Below, piece by piece: positions 34,760 through 44,404 of a stretch of DNA of 64,000 nucleotides. This DNA comes from Paralvinella palmiformis (lineage: Eukaryota > Annelida > Polychaeta > Terebellida > Alvinellidae): contig JAODUP010000069.1 of the NCBI GenBank assembly GCA_025642065.1, positions 372,501 to 436,500 of the forward strand. Direction: 5' to 3'. Under the pieces are notes generated by a model. The model saw only the letters and a program-made list of their open reading frames with translations. It was not told the origin of the DNA and ran no database searches. Each line of letters opens with the position of its first letter. Position 1 is the stretch's first letter. Both the position numbers and the translations under genes were made by a program.

Positions 34760-36323
34760 AAATGTTAATAAGAGTTGATACCATTTATATATCATCTGGA
34801 TAGAATCACTATCTGAGTATACCATGGACCTTTAATAAATTCAGCAATAGTATATTTAAAATTTTCAAAAATTCCTATTCTTAAGTTTCAACTCACATCC
34901 CAAGCTCGTTTTAACACAGACTCGTTACTTTCCAGGGCATCTGTAATCTTCTTCACTTCTGCATCAATAAGCAGCTTCCTAACAAATAACATGATTAAAA
35001 ACAAAATATATTAATTATAATCCATACTAAATCCTAACTTTAAGACTTATGACAATATGGAACAATTTATAAATCATATTCATCATTATATAAAAAGAAT
35101 CGAGGAAAAATGTGGAAATCATGGCAACATTAAATTAGAGGATTTTTTTTAATTGGTAGTACAGGTAAAGTAAATTAATGCAGATATCAGGAAACATCAT
35201 CTGTGTCAGTTTCCTTTGATAACTTTTTTGCTCCTTTGTTTATGATGAACTTAATTGTCTGATGCTTAAATAACCAAAAGGTATCATCCTGTCATACAGT
35301 GAGCTCCGGTGGCCTAGTGGTTAAGCACCCGGCACTTGGTGCCAACGGTCGCAGGTTCGAACCCCGCAAGAGGTCGAAACTTTTCCAGGGATTCATTTCT
35401 CGGCTCACTACATCGTGGGTGGCTGACCACGTTAAATGGACTTACAAATATATTAATTATATCCTACTAAATCCTAACTTTAAAATGACAATATGGACAT
35501 TTATAAATCTATTCTCATTATATAAAGAATCGAGGAAAATGTAAATCATGGCAACATTAAATTAGAGGATTTTTTTTAATTGGTAGTGAGGAGGAAATTT
35601 CTTCAACATTCCTTTGATAACTTTTTTGCTCCTTTGTTTATGATGAACTTAATTGTCTGATGCTTAAATAACCAAAAGGTATCATCCTGTCATACATATT
35701 ATAAGTTATCCTTAAATAAGTACAATTACAAACATTCATATCAATTAGCCATATTAATCATTGCTAGGAATTATTGAAAAATGCATCCCATTAATGATAT
35801 TACCCCACTGCTGTTTGTTATTAATATTAATATTTTGTATCTTGATGATATTGTATCCCTTTACAATTAATGTATGAGTTTCCTGTTTCGAGAACTATTC
35901 ACTTCTGCCACCCAGTCTGATCTATGTATGTATATGCGTAAACCCCTGGTTACTGTCACAAAGAAGAATACATAAAAATGGGAATCTGTCAAAAGTGTAT
36001 TATTACAGATGATGATAATATCTGACTGCACTAATTGAGATATAACTGATATAATGTGTTTTTACAATGATGCCCATAATGATGTCTATAATTTACATGT
36101 AATAATAGGTATCATTAATTGTTTACATATCATACCTGACAATTACCGCCCCATCGCAGTCAAAAGCTCTCTTCATCTCAGGTGTCACCCTGAAGTGACC
36201 AGGAGTATAGGTGAACTCTGAATAATAGATGTCGTAAATAATATCCATCTGTTTTGGAGTGGAATATTTCTTCCTAATTTTAAAATTTCTGATACAGTGG
36301 GTACTTACCAACAAATCCATCAT
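30765..36323 (-). CDS. Phytanoyl-CoA dioxygenase domain (PHYHD1-like) protein
   Basis: Exons in coding order: 36136-36323, 34897-34978, 33091-33201, 32869-32960, 32635-32725, 31442-31571, 31121-31272, 30765-30884. All are GT-AG with matching phases, giving 321 residues. The double-stranded beta-helix Fe(II)/2-oxoglutarate oxygenase core shows WHQDY (Fe ligands H154 and D156), NLLHTSDKN (third ligand H243) and an RRW pair (R253/R254) suited to binding the 2-oxoglutarate carboxylate. RLVIWNNPG and [11 protein letters not shown] are typical of the PhyH superfamily. All metal ligands are present, so an active oxygenase is likely; the substrate is unknown. The start ATGATG at 36318-36323 reads through without a splice. 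A second, out-of-frame ATG lies 13 bases upstream (36334-36336). The first 25 residues are basic and poorly conserved, so the start is uncertain. Introns hold GA/AT microsatellites, a SINE and a duplicated block. Confidence 0.9.
33375..33450. repeat. Two adjacent (AT)n tracts separated by CA units
   Basis: AT, then CACACAC, then AT, followed by CGTATATACTCGTGTATAAG. They lie in the dioxygenase intron between exons 34897-34978 and 33091-33201. A partly matching inverted copy (CACGAGTATATACG near 34700) suggests the tract ends belong to an inverted-repeat element spanning about 33450-34715. Confidence 0.7.
35010..35697. repeat. ~270-bp direct duplication flanking a SINE
   Basis: About 35010-35298 and 35451-35693 are two copies of one sequence. 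Their last 85 or so bases (from CCTTTGATAAC to CATACA) are identical, and the rest differs mainly by homopolymer lengths and a roughly 45-base gap. The SINE at 35303-35449 lies exactly between them. The block is in the first intron of the dioxygenase gene. Confidence 0.85.
35303..35449 (+). repeat. tRNA-derived SINE (family 2-like)
   Basis: The head GAGCTCCGGTGGCC carries an A box (TGGCCTAGTGG) and a perfect B box (GTTCGAACC) at tRNA-like spacing, followed by a short body. The head is close to the SINE at 59696, but the body (GGGATTCATTTCTCGGCTC) differs, so it is a subfamily or a chimera. Confidence 0.7.
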
Positions 36324-36908
36324 CCGCTGTGGACATTTTTCGGTCAGACACGAATAGTTTTACAATTTGGCGTGTTTTTGTGGAAAAACCGGAACATGCA
36401 CTATATGACTTACCTATATTAAAATAATAAATGTACAAAATATTAGAAATTTAAATCAGAACATATCCTGTAATAGAAGTGACAAAAAAATTTCTTGCCG
36501 CCATGACAATATCAAAGGTCTCTCATAATAGAGCTGACAACGCTGAAGCACAGTGTGTGATTGTTAGTCATGAAGATGTCCCAAGTCAGATACGGTGACT
36601 GTACTATATGATGTCGGCATTTATAAAACAATATATGTAACTTACTTAAACCAGTTGATATTCTCCACATAACTGTAACTGGCGTAAAGATACATTCTGT
36701 AAATGAAAAATCACAGTCTCTCAATTATATTGCCATTACATGAAATAATTCCCCAAAATAATAACTATAGACACAGATGCTTTTAAACAATTGTATACAG
36801 TTATGTAAATGACAGGTGGCGTTATAATTAGGAATGTAAAGGTATGACGACACATGCTTCAACACTGTACACCTGTATTAATTGGGAGTTATGGAAAAAA
36901 TGGCACCC

Positions 36909-37479
36909 GGAAAAATTGCAAAGTGAGAAATTGGAAATAATGGCACCATTGTTTATTTGCATATTTTATTAGAATCTTTTTTATGATTATTTGTACCTTT
37001 GTGTGTATTTCAGAGAAAATATGTACATGTGTATAATCAACTTTATTATGCCTTCACACACTAAAAATCTACGGGTAAATCAGACTATTAACTAACTTGG
37101 AGTGTTATTCATTCACATTTACTCATTCAGTTGGTTGGCACGTGGTTTCCAGCGAATGTTTTGACCAGCATCAACTTTATTATTCCTTCACACACTAAAT
37201 ATCTAAATCAGACTATTAACTAACTTGCAGCGTTATTTATTCACAGTTACTCATTTATTCACTTGGTTAGCACTCAAGTAGTAATATGAGAAGCTACAAT
37301 ATTTAGAGAAGCTAATTACCCTATTGCCAAATTACAGTCTGCTTTAGCTCAAACAATATTAAAATAAACATTATAAAGAAAATCAAATAAGAAACACGTA
37401 TAAGACATGTTAATAAAAATTATAAGAAAAATACAAGAAGGTGCCATTGTTTCCAATTTTTCACTTTGTATTTTTTTCC
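36909..37479. mobile_element. ~570-bp inverted-repeat element (MITE-like)
   Basis: The arm 36909-36947 (GGAAAAATTGCAAAGTGAGA ... TGGCACC) is matched in reverse complement at 37440-37479 with a few substitutions over about 39 bases. Inside lies a diverged direct repeat of roughly 110 bases (about 37037-37145 and 37168-37275, sharing ATCAACTTTATTATxCCTTC and ATCAGACTATTAACTAACTT). There is no transposase. The size and AT-rich interior fit a non-autonomous DNA transposon. Confidence 0.65.
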
Positions 37480-38299
37480 TACGACCATTGATTGGAGAGT
37501 TATAATCTCAACCACCTCCAACACCACCTGTAATGATATGCTCCTATTAACAAGCAAGATCCTAATTAGAATTTGGAAATCAATCACGGGTTAAAGCTCT
37601 TCTGGTCAGTGAAAGAACAACGGAGTAGTTTCATCAGGAGAAGGGTGGCATCCTAATATATACAATATCAACTATAATTATCCTCCATAGTAACTTAATT
37701 GTAGCCCAAACGGCAGTGTAATTCTATCACATCAATTGTGTAATTCAATCAATTCATATTTTATATTTCTGTTAATATATCAGGACTGATATAATAAGGA
37801 CAACTTACATATATACCGGTAATAAGCACACACCTTAAACCGACCAATCTTAATTTTAGCACTAAACAGTGTGTGTGTGTGTGCGTGTGCATGTGTGGGT
37901 GCGTGAGAGAGGAAAGAAAATAGTGAGTTGATTCAGATGTCGTGTTATTAACAATTGGACAGTTGAATATTACCTCACAATGTGACACCTTCTAAACGTG
38001 TAAACACAGCCTTCTCTTACAACATCGAACGCCAGGCTTAAATAAACCGTGTCTGCGTGCGTGGGTGTGATTTTAATATATTCATAATTAGGTTAACACT
38101 GTGTGCAATTTATAACTTACCACAATTGTGTAACTATTTGAACAAAAGCCCTGTCAACGATAGCTCGCACAATTATACTGATGTGGTGATGGTGACCTAA
38201 TTCAAATAGCTATACTATAGTAAGCCAACATACATTGACAGAGTGATTGACACAGTTAGTGCGAGAATAAGAGGTGTCACTGTGTACAACAGGGTATCT

Positions 38300-38334
<35 letters not shown>

Positions 38335-38560
38335 AGCGGCTAAGGAAAAATCGTGCAAAATTGACAAAAGCATGAAAATTGGCATACATATAGCTTAACA
38401 TGTGTAGATTCATATCAGCATAGGTACCCATCGCCTTCACCATGGTAACTGGCGGCCATCTTGAATTTCAAAATGCCTGACCTCAAAATACGATATTCGT
38501 CATATCTCGGCTCCTAAGCAACGTAGAAACATGATGTTGATGTTTAACATAACATTTTCA
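38300..38560. repeat. AT tract and GGCGGCCATCTTG-type interspersed repeat
   Basis: An (AT)n tract (38302-38330) is followed by a block with AAATTGACAAAAGCAT and TGGCGGCCATCTTGAATTTC, a style of repeat dispersed in marine invertebrate genomes. The AAATTGACAAAAGCAT segment recurs at about 39940, on the far side of the gypsy debris. Confidence 0.45.
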
Positions 38561-38809
38561 GGATAAATAAATCCCGTTAACCTGTTGGTGATGCAGGGAG
38601 CTCGTCACATGATGTATATATCCCACTCAGATGTTAATTTTCTCATTCGGTCTGATATGTTACCATGGTTACGAGGACCACACCTAACCATGTGGACTTT
38701 TAGCTTCTTTGTGGTGGATAAAATATGTCTACCACCAAGACACACATACATACACACACACACACATTTTCTCCCGCGGAATTAGTGGAAAGTCAGTGGC
38801 TCTTATCGA

Positions 38810-39115
38810 TTGTTTACTTCATACGTGTAAAAAGTCTCGCATGATAACACATGATCTTTAATCTCTCCAGCCATATCTGGCCAGAACAAGACTCTTTCTT
38901 GCTCGTTGTCTGCATCCACTCACTCCTAGGTGCGCTTCGTGTATTTTTCTCGGCGTTTCAACACGCGACTGGCTGGCACAACTACTCGTTCACCCTTTAA
39001 CACGATGCAATTTTGGATTGACAATTCATCAGTGTAATATAAGTAACCGATATACTTTCATCCTCTCATCTGGCCACTCTGTCATGACAGCTTTTCAATC
39101 GATTCATCACTGCGT
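38810..39115 (-). mobile_element. Ty3/gypsy-type polyprotein fragment (integrase N-terminal part)
   Basis: On the minus strand, broken frames read ELSIQNCIVLKGERVVVP followed by an HxAHLGVSGCRQRARKS-like zinc-binding segment and LARYGW/FWPDMAG alternatives. This is the link between RNase H and integrase, and the HHCC finger, of gypsy-class LTR retrotransposons. Stops and frame changes make it a dead fragment. Confidence 0.6.
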
Positions 39116-39239
39116 CTTCTTCGTCGGTCGCTTTTCTGAATGCAGTGAGTTTTTCTTGCCTCATTCGTAAGTACGCACACATGTTCCGCACACATGTTCT
39201 GGCCTCATTCTTAAGCACGCACATATCTTCCTCATTGCC

Positions 39240-39570
39240 TCCAGATTCGGCAGACCATAATACATCAAATATTGGTCAGTTCTCTATTCAAGTGCGGAGA
39301 ATCATTGGAAGGAAGACGCGAACAACCATACCGACAACAGCACCTCTGTTAATACCTATAGTACAGAAGAAAGAGAAAGTGGCCGACTATCAGAATAAAT
39401 GGTCCAAGGTATTGGAACATCTAGAGGATGGAGATAGTGTATTATGAAGCCGTTTTGGAAAAGAGGAACGATGACAAGATGATCGGATGAGGGTTCATAC
39501 GAAACCCAAACTGATGATGGGAATATAATACGAAGAAATCGTGTACACCTCAAGGTTGCGAATGAGATAC
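39240..39570 (+). mobile_element. Gypsy-type integrase C-terminal fragment
   Basis: The plus strand encodes WSKVLEHLEDGDSVL and, in another frame, GSYETQTDDGNIIRRNRVHL, the usual C-terminal tail after the integrase core in gypsy-class elements. It has internal stops and one frame change. It is close to, but opposite in orientation from, the integrase N-terminal fragment at 38810-39115. Confidence 0.6.
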
Positions 39571-40099
39571 TCATGCTAGACAAGTTAGCAGATAATCAGA
39601 AGTCAGTTGAAATAGTTGATAGAGATTTGTTAAAAAAGGGAGATATGATATAGACAAGTTGATCATATACGCCCGTGCTGCGACCTAGCGTGTTGATATT
39701 GTGTTAAATAAAAGAGGGTGTCACCGTGTCATGTCTGTAAACTTGATGTTGTAATAAATAGAATAAACTGTAATTACAACACTGACTCTAGTAACTTACC
39801 TCGACTGCTGTACGTGCTGATGGCCGGAGCAGAGGCGTGTTTTCACTGCATGTCTAAGGTCAATATAGATTGCAGTACAGAGCTTTATGTACCTATTAGT
39901 ACAACGGGTAAGGGACCACATTTCAGAAGAATTGTAAAAAAATTGACAAAAGCATAACCGATCACCTTTCTCGCGTTGTTCAGATCAGCAAGAAGCAACA
40001 TGAGAAGGCACGAGTTCACGAGGTCAAGGTTTTTTTTTAGTAAATTCGTTGAATAAAAGTACAGTGAATTATGTTATCACAGTTAATAACTGAGTTACC

Positions 40100-40610
40100 C
40101 GAGATAAAATATGTCGGTGGATTTATGAAGAATTAACAGACATGTTTGCTTTAGAAATACTCAAGACATCTCAACACGAGACCAGTCCTCTGTTGTTATA
40201 TGTTGAAAGCACCGGCAATATCCAAGAAAGATTAATGAATGTGCATGGTTAAATGTGAGGATTCTACTGGTGCAGCTTTTGTGCAGCTTGTTTTGGAAGT
40301 CACGGTATGACTGAATCTAGACCCCAAGAACTGTGTTAGAAACTCAATTGATGGTGCAGCAAATATGCAGGGGCGTTACAATGGCTTCAGTACTCTACTA
40401 TCAAAGGAAGCACCAATGCAAATTCATGTTTGGTGCCATTCACATGAGTTAAATCTCGTTGTGTCCGAAGCTACGAATGTTCTGGTGACCAGCGCACCAC
40501 TGTTCTCACAACTGGATGAAATTGCACTATTCTTTCTTACATCAGGACTTTGTCAAGTACATGCAAGTCATGTAAAGTCTGTCTTCTCTGCTGCTATATA
40601 GCTAAACTTG
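40100..40610 (+). pseudogene. hAT/ZMYM-type transposase fragment
   Basis: After a frame change near 40330 the sequence reads IDGAANMQGRYNGFSTLL, then HVWCHSHELNLVVSEATN and SQLDEIALFF. The DG-x-A-x-M-x-G segment followed by a CHxHxLNLV block is typical of the catalytic domain of hAT-like transposases and their ZMYM1-like domesticated relatives. Upstream (STGAAFVQLVLEV near 40270) continues in another frame with stops between. No terminal repeats were identified. Confidence 0.6.
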
Positions 40611-41223
40611 ACACTAAGGATGCCATTGATGGTATTGATGTCAGAAGCGACGAACTGCGCAGACACCTGCTTTTTTAGGCATTTTCTTCTTTCTCAGATA
40701 ATCTACATATGCCCGGGCCGGTTTTAAGACCCAGTCCGCTTATGATTATATATAACTAACGTATGATTTTCATTTAGAAATAATTACAATTCTGCTTAAA
40801 ACACTGAACGTAGTGTAAGTACAATAGTAAACAAGAATTTTCTCAACCTCTGGATCCACCCGAATAACTGTATTTTGTCAATGAAAGTGGTGAACGTTGA
40901 GGATTTCTGGTAGTTTGGTACAGCTCAACTGATGTAAGCATCCACATTTGTCAACTTGATCTGGAGCAATCCTATATTTTAGATGCTTTACCTCAACTCG
41001 TTTCATGTGTTGGTTGTGATGCGGAGAATCTTTCCGAAACATTTATTTCAAGTTCTTTCATTTGTCACCATGATCAAGTCAGTTTTTTATTTGACTGATT
41101 GTATCTACCTGTTACACCTTTATATTAATTTATATATCATAAGAACGTCAGCAGCTGTGCGCAAATGAAAACTATACCCATAAATTAACGAGTTAAATTT
41201 ATACATGCCAGGTGAACTGAAGA

Positions 41224-41405
41224 TGATGATTGGTGTTTTATGGCCACTTTTGTACACATGGTAGGCTAAATGGGCCAAGCGACCTCCAAAGGTAATGAAG
41301 CGAAGTCAAAGATGAAACAACCTTCAGATATGCCTACGCCGAGATTTCAACACGGGTGGTAGTGATCTGTGGTTCAATACGCTACTGCTAGCCCACTAAG
41401 GCGCC
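41224..41405 (-). repeat. tRNA-derived SINE (family 1), reverse, near full length
   Basis: The reverse complement starts GGCGCCTTAGTGGGCTAGCAG, includes the B-box region and the CCATTTAGCCTACCATGTG block, and ends in ATC-type tail sequence, aligning along the whole length of the copy at 10034. Confidence 0.8.
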
Positions 41406-42066
41406 AGGTGAACTGAAGACCAAAATAGGATAGAACCAATGCAAGATATGTATTTGTCTTCTATTAAAAATTTATGCTCCTACATAAGCATATCTCGCAT
41501 TTATAATTTTTCAAATGTGTTTTTTGTCTCAGAACTATAATATTATATTCTTAAACCAACTTTGTCTGTTGTGTTTATTCTCGTACTCCGCTATGTTGAC
41601 AATATGTGGTGGACTAGTTATATCACTGATTTATAACTAGAATGGGTAGACCTCGGATAAAATACAGTTTTTTTTAAACTTTAATGTATGCATATACACT
41701 TTATCTAGTAAGTCATCAACTAAAATTAATTGCTTGTGTAACTTGTGAAAAGAAAACAGATATTAAAAAACAGGCATCTATTAAGTAATTAAAACAAAAC
41801 TTTCCTCTATGTACCATCCTTTTATTGGTATACACAGCCACAAGCCATAAGGTAGAATTCGTATTAGTTTTTCTCAGCTTTGGCAATAATTGAAGAAAAA
41901 ACTTTGGTCTGTTCCTAGGTGAAGAAAAGGGAAAAGCCGATGTTAATTAATATTTCTTATTTAACTTATGATTTTATAAAACATTTTATCTACGTATTTA
42001 TCACATCCATCTAGGTAATTGTAAGCCGTCCATTAATAAACCTGGCGTCTGTGTTGTCATTAATCT

Positions 42067-42220
42067 AGTTTACTACCACCCGTGTTCGAATCTCGGCGTG
42101 GGCATATCTGAAGGTTGTTTCGTCTTTCACTTCGTCTCATTAACTTTGGATGTCGCTCGGCCCATTTAGCCTACCATGTGCACAAAAGTGACCGTAACAC
42201 ACCAATCATCATCATTATAT
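42067..42220 (+). repeat. tRNA-derived SINE (family 1), head-truncated
   Basis: It begins just upstream of the B box (GTTCGAATC) and continues through the CGCTCGGCCCATTTAGCCTACC block to an ATCATCATCATT tail, very similar to the 10034 copy but lacking the first 35 or so bases of the head. Confidence 0.8.
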
Positions 42221-42224
42221 ATAT

Positions 42225-42362
42225 TTATAACTGAGGTTCTTGAATAAAAACCTCAGTCTAGTCAATCTTACGTAGGCCCTAATGTACAAGCACTAGTCTA
42301 TAGGTATGTGTTTGATTTTTATAAATAAAGACAAATTTCTAGGTAAAATAATTTTAAACATC

Positions 42363-42396
<34 letters not shown>

Positions 42397-43090
42397 TTTA
42401 TATATATTCTGGTGTGGTCTAATGTGGACATCTTGCCGATACTTAAAATAAGAAATCCTTAGCTAAATAATGGTTATGGAACTCTTTTTATATGCGTTAG
42501 TCAGAAGATATTATTTTCTATTTTTGTTTTGATCAAAGAAATATTATTTTATGATAATGAATACTACTTTATATCAGTTCTCCATTAAAGGATTCAGTTA
42601 ATTATATACAGGCTAATTGATATTAGTAAAGGTTAAACAATTATCTGAGCTAAAGCATGCTAAAATTTATTTCTTAATGTCGTATAATTTATTAAAGAAA
42701 TACGCTGGAAAAACCAATTGTGTAATATCTCTAATTCGTTGTCGAATGTGATTTGTCACAATGATGTAATAAAACTCGCTAAATCAGTTTTAGTTAATTT
42801 ATTTTCTACTTCAATACGACAGAAAATATTGTCTTCATCTGTTTAGACATCAATTGGCTAATGTCTAAAAAATATCAACAAGAATAAAAGGGGAGAAGTT
42901 TATATGATCACCAACGAGAGTATCTAGAATTATCTAGATTTGATAAAGTACCCAGACAAGCAGGAGCCATTCAAAAGCACTGTATAGTGATAACCCAATG
43001 AGGTGTATGTAAAATTCCAATATGAAACTGTAACAATTAACATTATCTATCACGGAAAGCAACCTTGACTGGGCAAGTTTAAAACTTATT
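42225..43090. other. Intergenic, no gene seen
   Basis: AT-rich sequence with an (AT)n tract at 42367-42393. No coding or RNA feature is supported. Confidence 0.5.
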
Positions 43091-43099
43091 TAAACGGAC

Positions 43100-43795
43100 T
43101 TTAAAACATTTTAAGGAGATGACACACTTCTGATCTCCACCGACAACCCGTTCCAAAAAAGTGAAGCACAAACACCAAAGGCACAACCAGTATATGGCTT
43201 GAGCCGATTGCCAGGTGCCTGTATTTGCTTCTGACTGGATGTTTTTGGGTCATCTTTGTAATGGAAACAATGTCAGACAGGTATTTGGGTGATATATCAT
43301 TGATATATTTATAATTTGTTAGTAAAGTTTTTGAAGAATTGGAGTGATCTAACCATATTTATTTGTATTTCCCCCCCCCCACTAGAGCAGCACCATTCTG
43401 AATTTGCTGAAGGACTCATGAAATTCACTGAGTGAAAGTGCTTGATGCTATAATAAGGTGTGTTTATAAAAGGGAGTTACAATATTCTATACAAGATGTC
43501 ACAAAGGCACAGACCACTGAAACAAGCAAATCCTTAAACCACATATGAATGCGTTCATAAATCTCATATTTGTTTTTTGTTGCATCTGTTCGGAGTGACT
43601 GAGTGGGGCTTGTTGACACAGTATCACCACTTGTAACAAGCACAAGGATACAGCAGACAAATTGAAAGTCAAAAGTATAAGGTTTAACAACACAGTAGAA
43701 CAATATCCATGTTACAATGATGGTAGTGTCAGCTCTCAGAACAAACAAAGCATTACAGCAGCCAATTTTAAACCATGCAGCTGTGATTTGCAAAA
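43100..43795 (-). mobile_element. Degenerate non-LTR retrotransposon (jockey/CR1/L2-type) RT 3' part
   Basis: The minus strand encodes VVCAFVTSCIEYCNSLL, then YINDISPKYLSDIV, and near the end SLFWNGLSVEIRS, in successive frames with stops. This order matches the C-terminal third of the reverse transcriptase ORF in CR1/L2/jockey-type LINEs. It is a dead 5'-truncated copy, related to those near 58 kb and 61 kb. Confidence 0.7.
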
Positions 43796-44404
43796 TGCTT
43801 CGATAATGCTACTGAAGCATTTGACACTGAGTAGAGTGAAAAACTTTGCCCTGAACCATAATGTTTTAATTTCTCTATTTTAACAGATTTTTTTCATAAT
43901 GACAGATACAAATATATTGAACAAAGGGCTTAACTGCAGCTTTACTCACAAATTCTAAATAATGTAAGAATCATACAAATGTTCAATAAATCCCTAAAAG
44001 ACAACTCCTTGATACAACAATGTAAAGCCTTTAATACAATTTACAAAGTGACAGACTAATATCTGACAATTTATATTTTCATATAAATATTTTGAAGTTG
44101 TAAATAGCCAGGTCAGCCAGCAAACATCACTAAGTTAGTATTTATAGCATTCTGGATTTTTTGATACATTACAGCATTTTGTTATCTATAACACATAATC
44201 TTTACTTAATTAGTAACAATGGCAATAATAGAACAATGACTTGCTCATCTTAAATAAATTGATAATTAATAATTACCAAAGTGACAAAGTCTGTGATTGT
44301 TCAAGAGATTCAAAACCGGATCATCATAATTCATCTTGGTTCATATGAATCCACAATAAAGAGTTTCTTCAAACATACACCAGATTATTGCTTGCCGATT
44401 CCAT

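Noticed and set aside
35303..35375. Possible tRNA gene with a perfect B box
   Set aside because: The same head occurs in other SINE copies, and the acceptor stem does not pair well.
36289..36308. 20-base intron with GTAAGT and CAG in the first dioxygenase exon
   Set aside because: Too short for a spliceosomal intron, and the phases do not match on either ATG frame.
43662..43883. 73-codon plus-strand open frame
   Set aside because: It is antisense to the LINE reverse-transcriptase remnant at 43100-43795.
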